Of a DNA stretch of 64,000 bases, positions 26,245-35,441 are shown piece by piece; positions within the stretch are counted from its first letter, which is position 1; the number at the start of each line of letters is the position of its first letter. The notes below the pieces were generated by a model. That model saw only the letters and a list, made by a program, of their open reading frames with translations, was not told where the DNA came from and did no database searches. The translations under genes were made by a program, and so were the position numbers. Source of the DNA: Polaribacter haliotis (GTDB taxonomy: Bacteria; Bacteroidota; Bacteroidia; Flavobacteriales; Flavobacteriaceae); NCBI RefSeq assembly GCF_014784055.1, contig NZ_CP061813.1:2800001-2864000 (forward strand), written 5' to 3'.

Positions 26245-26655
26245 CTAACAAAACTCTTCGTAAGCTTGTGCTAAATTCTGTGCAATCATTTGTGCAGAAC
26301 GACCTTCAATATGGTGTCTTTCTAACATGTGTACTAAATTTCCGTCTTTAAACAACGCCATTGCTGGAGAAGATGGAGGAAAAGGAATCATAAATTCACG
26401 TGCTTTTTGTGTAGATTCTTTCTCTACACCTGCAAAAACAGTTGTTAAATTATCAGGAGTTTTTTCTGCACCTAAAGAAGCAATTGCTCCTGGTCTTGCA
26501 GTTCCTGCAGCACAACCACAAACCGAGTTTACAACCACTAAAGTTGTTCCTTCTTTTGCCATTGCTTTTTCTACGTCTTCACCTGTATATAATGCTTCAA
26601 AACCTGCGTTAATTAACTCGTCACGCATTGGTTTTACTAATTCTTCTGGATACAT
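26245..26655 (-). CDS. BrxA/BrxB family bacilliredoxin
   Basis: This 136-residue protein is of the YphP/YqiW family, with a Cys46-Gly47-Cys48 active site (NSVCGCAAGTARPG) in place of the thioredoxin CxxC. In Firmicutes these proteins remove bacillithiol from oxidised proteins. The N-terminus YPEELVKPMRDELINAGFE is the family hallmark. Its presence suggests that the organism may use bacillithiol; no bsh biosynthesis gene is in the window. Its own TATCTTTG promoter and a terminator frame it. Confidence 0.88.
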   Translation of the reverse strand: MYPEELVKPMRDELINAGFEALYTGEDVEKAMAKEGTTLVVVNSVCGCAAGTARPGAIASLGAEKTPDNLTTVFAGVEKESTQKAREFMIPFPPSSPAMALFKDGNLVHMLERHHIEGRSAQMIAQNLAQAYEEFC

Positions 26656-26676
26656 AATTTTTAATTTAATTCTTTA

Positions 26677-26684
26677 CAAAGATA
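26677..26684 (-). promoter_or_regulatory. -7 promoter element for the bacilliredoxin gene
   Basis: TATCTTTG on the minus strand, 21 bases before the ATG at 26655. Confidence 0.55.
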
Positions 26685-26701
26685 CTTAATATTTTCTTTT
26701 T

Positions 26702-26842
26702 TTGGGCGTGCCCATTTTTAAAAATACTATTCCGTTATCACTACATTCTATTTTAAAAAATCGTCAGGCTTTTCGCACTCGCTTTTTTTCTAAAAAAGAA
26801 AAAAGAGCTCAAACAAATGCTTCAATCCTTCACGCAGAATGT
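26702..26842. repeat. Candidate interspersed intergenic element, no ORF
   Basis: This part of the 309-base gap between divergent genes has no gene. It starts with the hairpin GGGCGTGCCC, then an AT-rich part, then GTCAGGCTTTTCGCACTCGC, a near-palindromic T/A hairpin (26781-26809), and GAGCTCAAACAAATGCTTC with AATCCTTCACGCAGAA. I recall very similar strings recurring between genes in Flavobacteriaceae genomes, which makes it a repeat family or structured RNA candidate. That recollection could not be checked here. Confidence 0.45.
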
Positions 26843-26923
26843 TAACCTTTTGTGTTAGAAGTATTAAGAATTTAAAAGTTCAATAAACATAACGTTTCTA
26901 AACAAATTATAAAAGGAACTTTG

Positions 26924-26931
26924 TAACTTTG
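26924..26931 (+). promoter_or_regulatory. -7 promoter element for the TerB/J-domain gene
   Basis: TAACTTTG, 33 bases before the ATG at 26965. Confidence 0.5.
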
Positions 26932-26964
26932 CTACCTTGTAATTATATAGAAAGAGAATAGAAT

Positions 26965-27720
26965 ATGGCAAATTTCACAAAATGGTTGGGTGCAGGATTA
27001 GGATTTACTTTAGGTGGCCCAATAGGTGCTGCAATAGGTTTTGCAATAGGTAGTTTTGTAGATGGTTTTTCCGAAAAAGATTTGCTTTTAGAGCAAGGAG
27101 AATATCAAAGTAAAACCCAAAATAACAGACATGTAAACACGCAATCTGGAGATTTTGAAATGAGTTTGCTTGTTTTGGCATCTATAGTTATAAAATCAGA
27201 TGGTAAAATAGACAAACGTGAATTAGAATTTGTACGTGCTCAATTTTTAAGTATGTATGGTAAAGAAAGAGCCAACAATGCTTTTAAATTATTTAAAGGA
27301 ATTGTAAAAAAAGAAATTTCTGCTAGACAAGTGTGTATTCAGATTAGAGAACACATGTCTCATGCATCTCGTTTACAATTACTTCACTTTTTATTCGGAA
27401 TTGCAAAAGCAGACGAATTTGTAACCGAAAAAGAAGTTGAAGAAATTAGAAAAATAGCAGGCTATTTGTATATCAACCAAAGAGATTTTACGTCCATAAA
27501 GGCAATGTTTTATGATGAGTCTGACAATGCTTATAAAATCTTGGAAATCACAAAATCTGCTACAGATGATCAGTTAAAATCTGCTTACAGAAAAATGGTA
27601 AAAAAATACCATCCAGACAAATTACAAGATTTAGGAAAAGAGCATTTACAAGGAGCTAAAGAAAAGTTTCAAAGCATACAAACAGCTTACGAGAAAATAA
27701 AAAAAGAAAGAGGTTTGTAA
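26965..27720 (+). CDS. TerB/DjlA-like protein with C-terminal J domain
   Basis: This 251-residue protein starts with a Gly/Ala-rich hydrophobic hairpin (about 8-34, LGAGLGFTLGGPIGAAIG). A TerB-like helical domain follows (about 60-175, with two acidic DGKIDKRELE / DEFVTEKEVE motifs). A J domain ends the protein (about 185-250) with HPD at 216-218. This is the DjlA layout: a membrane-associated DnaK co-chaperone. The J domain is intact. It is monocistronic; 77 bases separate it from the next gene. Confidence 0.88.
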   Translation: MANFTKWLGAGLGFTLGGPIGAAIGFAIGSFVDGFSEKDLLLEQGEYQSKTQNNRHVNTQSGDFEMSLLVLASIVIKSDGKIDKRELEFVRAQFLSMYGKERANNAFKLFKGIVKKEISARQVCIQIREHMSHASRLQLLHFLFGIAKADEFVTEKEVEEIRKIAGYLYINQRDFTSIKAMFYDESDNAYKILEITKSATDDQLKSAYRKMVKKYHPDKLQDLGKEHLQGAKEKFQSIQTAYEKIKKERGL

Positions 27721-27746
27721 GTTATGGCTTAAAAAACCTACTTTAA

Positions 27747-27775
27747 TTGTGCTTATTTTTTTTTACTTATTTTTG
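27747..27775 (+). promoter_or_regulatory. Promoter of the IgGFc-binding/DUF11 gene
   Basis: TTG (27747-27749), an 18-base spacer and TATTTTTG (27768-27775) fit the flavobacterial consensus, 22 bases before the ATG at 27798. Confidence 0.5.
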
Positions 27776-27797
27776 ATAGAATTTTCCCCCGAAAAAA

Positions 27798-30188
27798 TTG
27801 CGTTATATGAATAAATTGAATCGTAAATTATTTACTTTTCTTAAAATATTTTTGTTTTTAAGTGTCACTTTATTTAGTATGCAATCTTATGCACAATTAG
27901 ATAGTGAGCATTACCTGCCACCTTTAAAACAAGTAGCTAATAATCAAGGAATTGTTCAGCAAGCTGTTTATTTTTCAACCCCAGAAACTTCTCCATTTTC
28001 TATAGAAATTTATAGAGGTACAAGCACAACTCCTTTGTTAACAATAACGGGTTTATCTAAAGGAAATGGTAAAATATTTGATAATTCTAACGGATTAGGA
28101 AATGGTGATAACAATATTACTTTGGTTACCAATGCAAATACAGGAGAGGTTTTAAGTAATTCTGGTTTAAGAATAATTTCACCAAGTGGTAAGAAGTTTT
28201 ATGTAAATTATAGAGGAAGATCTTCTGCACAAGCTGGTTCTTTAACATCTAAAGGTGCAAAAGCAAAAGGTATAGATTTTAGGTGGGGAGGTATTCCTAA
28301 TAGGGCAAATAACAACAACTTAACAACATCTTTAGGAATGATAGCTACAGAAGATGGAACCGTTGTTACAGTTTCTGGTTACGACCCAAATTGTAAATTT
28401 AGAAAAGGAAATGCAAGAGGTGGTATTACTGCAGATACACAAACTATTACTTTAAATAAAGGACAATCTTTTGTCTTAGAAGCAGCAAAAAATGAAACAA
28501 CTGCAAATATAGATGGCTGGTTGGGATCAAAAATACATGCGACTAAACCTATTGTAATTAGTAATGGAGGTTTAAATGTGGGGATAAGGAGTACAAGTGG
28601 GAATAGAGATGTAGGTATAGATCAGCCAGTGGGTGTTGCTTCTTTAGGAAGAGAATATGTTTTTGTAAGAGGTTTAGGATCTAATGAAACAGAGTTTCCA
28701 ATAATTGTAGCGACACAAAATAATACAGAAGTATATGCTGGTGGAATTTTAATAGGCACAATAAACGATGGAGATTATATAGAAGTTCCTGGAAGTTATT
28801 ATTCTTCTAATTCTGCAGGAGCAAGCATGTTTGTAACTACATCAAGAGAAGTTTATGCGTATCAATGTTTACAAGGTGCAACAAATAAAATACAAACTAT
28901 TGGTATGAATTTTATTGCACCAGTAAACTGTTTGTTACCGAATTTAATGGACGAAATTTCCGATATTGATAAAATTGCTGGAGCAAATTCTAACATTTCT
29001 GCAATTACAATTATAGCTTCATCTTTAACAGCAAACTCTAATATTGTAGTTAGAGAAAATGGTGTAAGGATTCCATTACCCGCGCAAACTGTTCCTGCTG
29101 GAACTTCCGATTGGAAAACTTTCTATGTAACAGGTTTGTCTGGAGAAATAGATGTAACATCTACTGGACCAATTGCAGTTGGTACTTTTATGAGTTTAGG
29201 TTCTAATGCTGGTTTGGCTGGTTATTTTTCTGGATTTGATACAGTTCCTGTAGTTGGAGTACAAATTACAGGTGGAGGTTGTTTTCCAGCTGGAGATTTA
29301 GAGGAAGAAACAAAAAGTTTTGATGCTTATCAATGGTATAGAAATAATGTTGTAATTGCTGGAGCAACTTCATCTACTTATACACCAACAGGAATAGGAG
29401 AATACAATGTAATTGTTACAGAAGGTACTTGTTCTTATTCTTCTAAAATTGTGTCAGTTTTTAATTGTGATCCAGATATTGTGGTTTCTAAAACAAGTGA
29501 TATTACAGGAACAGTTACAGATGGAGATATCATCAATTTTACAGTTACTGTAGAAAGTTTTGGATTGCAACCTGTAACAAATTTAGTGGTAAAAGATATT
29601 TTTCCAACAGAATTAGATTTAATTAGTGTAACGCCAAGTCAAGGAACATGGAATAGTCCAAATTGGACTATTGGTACCATGGAAGCTGGTGAGTTATTTA
29701 CATTAAAATTTGTTTCTAAAGTACCAAATAAACCGGATGAAGGCACGTTTAGTAACGTAGTTTCAAATACACAAGATCAAACAGATTCTAATTTATCTGT
29801 AGATGACTTAACCGAGAGTTTTACAATAACAGCAAAGAAAATAGATTTATCACTCTCTAAAAAGATAGATAAAAGTGTTGTTAAAGTTGGAGATGAGGTT
29901 ACTTTTACTATTACAATCTTTAACAATGGACCAGAAATTGCAACAGGGGTTCAAGTTAAAGATATTTTACCTAGCGGTTTAACTTTTATATCTACAGGAA
30001 CAATAATCCCTACAAATACTACCTATAACCAATCTACAGGAATTTGGAATTTTGGAACAAGAAATATCCAAAAAAACGAATCTATTAGTTTAAAAATTAA
30101 GGCAAAAATTACGACTACAAACCTTGTTATAAATACTTCTGAAGTTTTTAAAACTGAACAAAAAGATGTGGATTCCAATACAAACTAG
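27798..30188 (+). CDS. Secreted IgGFc-binding/DUF11 repeat protein without sorting domain
   Basis: This 796-residue exported protein has a signal peptide (about 1-32, cut near SYAQ). The N-terminal half (about 35-495) resembles the IgGFc-binding N-terminal domain found in many flavobacterial adhesins. An Ig-like module (about 496-555, YQWYRNNVVIAGATSSTYTP) follows, then two DUF11 modules (about 558-680 and 685-795). The second start, at the ATG four codons later, is also possible. The protein ends right after the second DUF11 module, with no T9SS C-terminal domain. It is the first gene of the adhesin region, in its own transcript. Confidence 0.8.
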   Translation: MRYMNKLNRKLFTFLKIFLFLSVTLFSMQSYAQLDSEHYLPPLKQVANNQGIVQQAVYFSTPETSPFSIEIYRGTSTTPLLTITGLSKGNGKIFDNSNGLGNGDNNITLVTNANTGEVLSNSGLRIISPSGKKFYVNYRGRSSAQAGSLTSKGAKAKGIDFRWGGIPNRANNNNLTTSLGMIATEDGTVVTVSGYDPNCKFRKGNARGGITADTQTITLNKGQSFVLEAAKNETTANIDGWLGSKIHATKPIVISNGGLNVGIRSTSGNRDVGIDQPVGVASLGREYVFVRGLGSNETEFPIIVATQNNTEVYAGGILIGTINDGDYIEVPGSYYSSNSAGASMFVTTSREVYAYQCLQGATNKIQTIGMNFIAPVNCLLPNLMDEISDIDKIAGANSNISAITIIASSLTANSNIVVRENGVRIPLPAQTVPAGTSDWKTFYVTGLSGEIDVTSTGPIAVGTFMSLGSNAGLAGYFSGFDTVPVVGVQITGGGCFPAGDLEEETKSFDAYQWYRNNVVIAGATSSTYTPTGIGEYNVIVTEGTCSYSSKIVSVFNCDPDIVVSKTSDITGTVTDGDIINFTVTVESFGLQPVTNLVVKDIFPTELDLISVTPSQGTWNSPNWTIGTMEAGELFTLKFVSKVPNKPDEGTFSNVVSNTQDQTDSNLSVDDLTESFTITAKKIDLSLSKKIDKSVVKVGDEVTFTITIFNNGPEIATGVQVKDILPSGLTFISTGTIIPTNTTYNQSTGIWNFGTRNIQKNESISLKIKAKITTTNLVINTSEVFKTEQKDVDSNTN

Positions 30189-30569
30189 TAATAATTACAT
30201 TTTTTTTTGGGGAGATATTAAGGAATTTATTATTAGGCTAAAATGTTAATTTTTTTTAAAAACACAATTTATAATTATTCTAAATAACAATCTGTTTAAC
30301 ATTAAATTTACATGCTTGTGATGTTTTGTTGTTTTTATGGGATGAAAGGGAATTTACAGTTTATGTTTTTTTTAGTTTCCATTATCTACAAATCATCACT
30401 TTTACTGATTTCCCCTGCTATAAAACTTATTTTTTTTTGATAAAAGCAATTTTTTGTGATTAACTTTTCCACTTGGCAATAGTTTTATAGGTTACACTAA
30501 TATAATGCAGGGCTGTTTTTTTTTTACTTTGGTCATTAGTTTTTCTTAAACATATGTTAAAAAAAAGTT

Positions 30570-30577
30570 TATATTTG
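30570..30577 (+). promoter_or_regulatory. -7 promoter element of the giant adhesin operon
   Basis: TATATTTG matches the consensus. It is the best candidate upstream of the genes from 30733 to beyond 64000. No TTG lies at the normal -33 spacing, so it may need an activator. Confidence 0.45.
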
Positions 30578-30712
30578 CTTTTGATACTTTCTAAAGTAAC
30601 TAATTTTTACATTATTTAAATAAATAAAAGTATCAAAACTAAACTGAAAAGTAGTTTTTATTAGATTCAAGAATTAGTAAAACTTACTTTTTTTGTAATA
30701 GTTAAAAAATAA

Positions 30713-30730
30713 ATGTTTTTATAAAAACAT
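30713..30730 (+). promoter_or_regulatory. 18-bp perfect palindrome before the adhesin operon start codon
   Basis: ATGTTTTTATAAAAACAT is self-complementary and ends two bases before the ATG at 30733. It could be a protein site or an mRNA hairpin affecting translation. Confidence 0.4.
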
Positions 30731-30732
30731 AT

Positions 30733-33700
30733 ATGTTTAATCTGAAACATAAAGCACACAGTATGAAAAAAAAGTACTTACCACTAAACTGTAGTATTGT
30801 AAAACAGTTTTTTTTATTTTCAAAAAGCAAGAAAACAGTATTGTATATTGTTTTACTTTTTTTATTGAGTTTTGTTAATATAATTAAGGCACAAGATAGT
30901 TTTGAAAGTGATTTTGATGGTTGGGATCAAGTCTCTGGAGATGATATGAATTGGTCACGTGATATTGAAACTCCAAGTTCTAACACTGGTCCTGATTTAG
31001 GTTCAGATGGAGATTTTTTTCTTTTCATAGAGGCATCAAGTAATTCGGGTAAAAAAGCTTGGATAGAGAAAGAGTTTGATTTAACAGGAAAACAAAAATC
31101 TCAACTTAATTTTGACTATCATATGTATGGTTCTAATATGGGGTCTTTAAATGTTTTAGTTAACAAAAATGGTGTTTTAACAAATGTTTTTAGTAGATCT
31201 GGCGATAAAGGAGACGTCTGGCTATCTGCTACAGCAGACTTAAGTGCTTTTGATGGTGATGTAATTAAAATTAGGTTTGAAGGAATCGTAGGAAGTAATT
31301 TTAGAAGTGATGCGGCAATAGATAATATTTCAGTTACTTCTACTCCAGATACTGATGGTGATGGTATTATTGATGATGAAGATGCAGATGCAGATAATGA
31401 TGGTATATTAAATGTAGATGAAGGTTGTGCAGCAGTTGTTAGCTCAGATTTTAATTTAGTGCCGTCTGAAAGTGTTTTAGGAGACATGTCTGCTGGTGGT
31501 AAATTGGTGTACAAAGATGCTGCTGGTAATAAAGTAGTGTTAGAGGCTGCAGGTAGTGTTGGTAGTAATAATATTGTAGGTGTCGGACCAAATGATGGTA
31601 CCATAATTACAGATATTAACAATGGTAAGATTGCTTTTGAAATTGGTAAAACAGATAGTGCCGCAGATCAACCAAAACTAAAAATAACAACATTTTCTGC
31701 AGCAGGAGTTCCTTTTAAAGTTACTTCTATAGGATTAGGTGGTATTGGTAATATGGATAATTCTTCTGCACAAGATGCAATTGCAATGGATGTTCCTGGA
31801 ACTTGGTCTAATCTAACTTCAGCAGGTAATACCTTAGGATCGGCTCAAATTACAACTTCTCCAATTGGAGCTACACCAGTTAATAATGTTACACAGACAG
31901 AGTTAGATGCTTTCGATTTTACAAATTTTGTTACACAAGGTGCAGTGTCTGAAGTAATTTTTAATAACGCAGATAACAATGTTCAATTTGGCTATAATGC
32001 TACATTTTCGCCTACAAATCCAACAAGTTCATTTAACTTAATTGTAGACGATATAAATATTGATGATGGTGTTGGTAGAAATATTGTTGCAGAACTATCT
32101 ACAACATCAATTTCTGTTGCTGCTATTTATTGTAGAGATACAGATAGTGACGGAATACCAGACTATTTAGATACAGATTCAGATGGAGATGGATGTAGTG
32201 ATGCAGATGAAGCATATTTTGGAACTGTAACAAATGCAGATACAGACGATAATGGAACTTATGGTTCAGGAACTCCAACAGTAGATGGTGTTGGAAAGGT
32301 TTCAGGAGCTGCATATACTAGTCCAAACGCATATTATATAGATGCAAGTGTAAACGCTTGTTTTGATAATGATAATGATGGTGTACCAGATTCTGTAGAT
32401 TTAGATGATGATAATGATGGTATTTTAGATGGTGTTGAATGTCCAGATATTAGTTTTTCTAAAAACCTAATTATTAATAATGCGCAAAGGGGTAATTTAA
32501 CTGTAGTAGAAGGAGGCGCATCTGGAACACCATTTGTTTCAGATGCTGGGCCAAATAATAATGAGCAAGGATTGCGATATATAGATCAAGCACCTATGCC
32601 AACATATTACAGACTAAATACAAAAGGAGAAGATTACACTTATATAGATGGTAATAATTTAGTGTTTAGACTTTATGTAGAAGATCCGGGAGAAAGTTTT
32701 TTCGGAGGAACATCCGACATTCGATTAGGTAGTGGAGCAACTCAATTAACATTAGATTTAACTCAAGATCCTTTTGCACAGACCAAACCTGTAGGTAAAA
32801 CTGACTTTACAATATCTGTTCCTCTAACGGCTTCTAATTTTGGAGTTTCTCAAGCACAGTTTAATTCAGTTATAGCCTCTTTAGATTATATTGATATTCG
32901 TGCAGAGTTTTGGTTAGGTCCAACAGGCACAACAGAGAGTGAGCTTGTGCCACTTTTAAGTGATCCATGTGATATAGATAATGATGGAATACCAAATTAT
33001 AATGATTCAGATTCAGATGGAGATGGTTGTTCAGATGCAGATGAAGCCTATTTAGGTTCAGTTGCTAATGCAGATGCAGATAATAATGGATTTTATGGTT
33101 CAGGAACACCAACAGTTGGAACAGATGGAAAAGTTTCTGGAGCGCCTTATACAACACCAAATGCCTATTATTTAGATGCAAGCATTAATGCCTGTGAAGA
33201 TAATGATAATGATGGAATTCCTGATTCTGTAGATTTAGATGATGATAATGATGGTATTTTAGATTCGGTAGAAAATAATTGTACAACTGCAACAACAGGA
33301 TTTTTCGATTGGGATACAGATTTTGGAGTTTCGCCTTCAGGTTCAGATATTTCAGGTTCATTACCAATAATATCAAATTTAGTAGACAATCATAACCTAA
33401 CAGTTTCTTTTGTAGACAACCCTTCAAACCCTGGTTTAGAGTATATGTCTGTAGAAGACGCTTTTGGTTTAGGAACAGTACTTCAAATTGTTAATGCCTC
33501 AGGAGAAACGGGTGGTGGTATAACAACTTTTGCTTTTACAAACGAAGTAAATAACTTAACCTTTACCATGCAAGATATAGATGCAAGAGGTTCAGATTTT
33601 AAAGATCGAATAATTGTAACGGCTAAAAGAGCAGATGGTACTATTGTTGTAATATCAGAAACAACAAATATTATAAGTAAAGGTTCTGCAGTTAGTTACC

Positions 33701-35430
33701 AAGGTAATAATGAAATTATAGGAATAGGAGATGTAGACTCTCCAAACCAAGCAAATGGAGTTTTAAAATTAAAATTTACAGAACCAATTACTGAGATTAG
33801 CTTTCAATATTTTAATGATTTAACGAGCCCAAATACAAGACAAAGAATAGGTATTGCAGATTTAGAATACGAATTTGTTTGTGATTCAGATTTCGATAAT
33901 GATGGTATACCAAATGCTTTTGACACAGATTCAGATGGAGATGGTTGTAGCGATGCAGATGAAGCTTATTATGGTTCAGTAAGTAATGCAGATACTGATG
34001 ATGATGGAGCTTATGGTACTAGTCCTGTTACTGTCGATGGGCAAGGAAAAGTTGCAGGTGCTGGCTACATTACACCAAATGCATTTTATTTAAATGCAGA
34101 TATAAATGCTTGTGAAGACAATGATAATGATGGTATTATAGATTCAGTAGATTTAGATGATGACAATGATGGTATTTTAGATACAGGTGAATGTACAACA
34201 AACCTAAGAGCTGCAAATGGAGATTTTGATGTTGCTATTTCAGGTTCTAACCCAGTATTAACACAAACCTTTGCAAACTCTTTTTCTATAACTTATACGA
34301 ATATAGGTGGTTCATCTATTGCTTCATATTCAGAACCTACAAAAGAAGCAGATGAACTTTATGCTATAGGAACACAATTTAAGTATGTTTACCCAAATGA
34401 AGGGTCTACCCAACAAATGACCTTTTCTTCGCCGGTAAAATTGAAATTTATGGTTACAGATATCGATCAATTAGGAGAAAAACATAGAGTAACAGTTTAC
34501 GATAAAACAGGCGCAATTATTCCAAATCCAGAAAATTTTATAGTTAATACAGCAGAAGGTACAACCGGAAGTTCTTTTGCAACTCGAACACCAAAAAAAT
34601 ATCCAGATTTAGGATTAGATGTTACAAAAGATGGAACGATAAGTGATGATTATGTAGAGTTGTCTCAAGAAAAACAGAAAGACAATGACACATATACAAG
34701 AAGAAACCTTGTCTTTTTTGACTTTAAAGAATTAGAAATCTCTAAAATAGTTGTACAAAATTTAAGTAATTCAGGTCAACCAGGATTTTTATTTGACTCT
34801 ATAAGAGCTGCTTGTGATACAGATCTAGATGGTATTCCAGATTATCAAGATACAGATTCAGACAATGATGGTTGTCCAGATGCAATAGAAGGAGCAGGAG
34901 ATATACAGTTGGGCCAACTTACAGCATTAACAGGAGGAAGTGTTGGAGGTAGTTTAAATAATTTAGGAACTACATCAGATGCAGAAGGAAATCCATTAGT
35001 TAATAGTACAGGTTATGAACAAAATAATACAGCAGCAGTTTTAGACGCAAATGATGCAACTGCTTGTTCTATCGATTTAAGTGTTACCAAAATTGTAAAT
35101 AAACCAATAAAGAAAGTTGGAGAAAAAATTGTATTTACAATAACACTTAAAAATGATGGTAATCAACCAGCAACAAATGTAAATGTTATAGACTTATTAC
35201 CACCAGGTTTAACCTATGATGCAGCAACTACAGTTATACCAACAAATACAACCTATGATTCTAGTACAGGTATTTGGGATTTGAGCTTATTAACACTGGC
35301 CAAGGGAAGTAGTTATCAATTAAAAATTGGCGCAACTGTTAATACAGCTGGTACAATATATACAAATAAAACAGAAGTTTTCTCTACAACAGAAACTGAC
35401 ATTGACTCAACTCCTAACAGCAACAACTAA
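30733..35430 (+). CDS. Large secreted TSP3-repeat protein with terminal DUF11 module
   Basis: This 1565-residue protein has a signal peptide with a long basic n-region ending near KAQD (about residue 55); an ATG ten codons later (30763) may be the real start. After it come a MAM/jelly-roll-like domain (about 57-205), then TSP3-type calcium repeats and three large beta domains. These are separated by three copies of a cassette that reads GCSDADEAY ... ASINAC ... DNDNDGIPDSVDLDDDNDGILD (starting near 487, 765 and 1071). One DUF11 module ends the protein. Like its upstream neighbour it stops without a T9SS sorting domain. It ends 11 bases before the giant gene. Confidence 0.82.
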   Translation: MFNLKHKAHSMKKKYLPLNCSIVKQFFLFSKSKKTVLYIVLLFLLSFVNIIKAQDSFESDFDGWDQVSGDDMNWSRDIETPSSNTGPDLGSDGDFFLFIEASSNSGKKAWIEKEFDLTGKQKSQLNFDYHMYGSNMGSLNVLVNKNGVLTNVFSRSGDKGDVWLSATADLSAFDGDVIKIRFEGIVGSNFRSDAAIDNISVTSTPDTDGDGIIDDEDADADNDGILNVDEGCAAVVSSDFNLVPSESVLGDMSAGGKLVYKDAAGNKVVLEAAGSVGSNNIVGVGPNDGTIITDINNGKIAFEIGKTDSAADQPKLKITTFSAAGVPFKVTSIGLGGIGNMDNSSAQDAIAMDVPGTWSNLTSAGNTLGSAQITTSPIGATPVNNVTQTELDAFDFTNFVTQGAVSEVIFNNADNNVQFGYNATFSPTNPTSSFNLIVDDINIDDGVGRNIVAELSTTSISVAAIYCRDTDSDGIPDYLDTDSDGDGCSDADEAYFGTVTNADTDDNGTYGSGTPTVDGVGKVSGAAYTSPNAYYIDASVNACFDNDNDGVPDSVDLDDDNDGILDGVECPDISFSKNLIINNAQRGNLTVVEGGASGTPFVSDAGPNNNEQGLRYIDQAPMPTYYRLNTKGEDYTYIDGNNLVFRLYVEDPGESFFGGTSDIRLGSGATQLTLDLTQDPFAQTKPVGKTDFTISVPLTASNFGVSQAQFNSVIASLDYIDIRAEFWLGPTGTTESELVPLLSDPCDIDNDGIPNYNDSDSDGDGCSDADEAYLGSVANADADNNGFYGSGTPTVGTDGKVSGAPYTTPNAYYLDASINACEDNDNDGIPDSVDLDDDNDGILDSVENNCTTATTGFFDWDTDFGVSPSGSDISGSLPIISNLVDNHNLTVSFVDNPSNPGLEYMSVEDAFGLGTVLQIVNASGETGGGITTFAFTNEVNNLTFTMQDIDARGSDFKDRIIVTAKRADGTIVVISETTNIISKGSAVSYQGNNEIIGIGDVDSPNQANGVLKLKFTEPITEISFQYFNDLTSPNTRQRIGIADLEYEFVCDSDFDNDGIPNAFDTDSDGDGCSDADEAYYGSVSNADTDDDGAYGTSPVTVDGQGKVAGAGYITPNAFYLNADINACEDNDNDGIIDSVDLDDDNDGILDTGECTTNLRAANGDFDVAISGSNPVLTQTFANSFSITYTNIGGSSIASYSEPTKEADELYAIGTQFKYVYPNEGSTQQMTFSSPVKLKFMVTDIDQLGEKHRVTVYDKTGAIIPNPENFIVNTAEGTTGSSFATRTPKKYPDLGLDVTKDGTISDDYVELSQEKQKDNDTYTRRNLVFFDFKELEISKIVVQNLSNSGQPGFLFDSIRAACDTDLDGIPDYQDTDSDNDGCPDAIEGAGDIQLGQLTALTGGSVGGSLNNLGTTSDAEGNPLVNSTGYEQNNTAAVLDANDATACSIDLSVTKIVNKPIKKVGEKIVFTITLKNDGNQPATNVNVIDLLPPGLTYDAATTVIPTNTTYDSSTGIWDLSLLTLAKGSSYQLKIGATVNTAGTIYTNKTEVFSTTETDIDSTPNSNN

Positions 35431-35441
35431 TTAATATATAG

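Larger units (their letters stand above)
30189..30732. other. 544-base AT-rich intergenic region before the adhesin operon
   Basis: No ORF of note is present. It holds a promoter-like TATATTTG at 30570-30577, which leaves a 5' leader of about 150 bases. A perfect palindrome at 30713-30730 lies directly before the start codon. I see no convincing terminator for the upstream gene. Confidence 0.6.
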
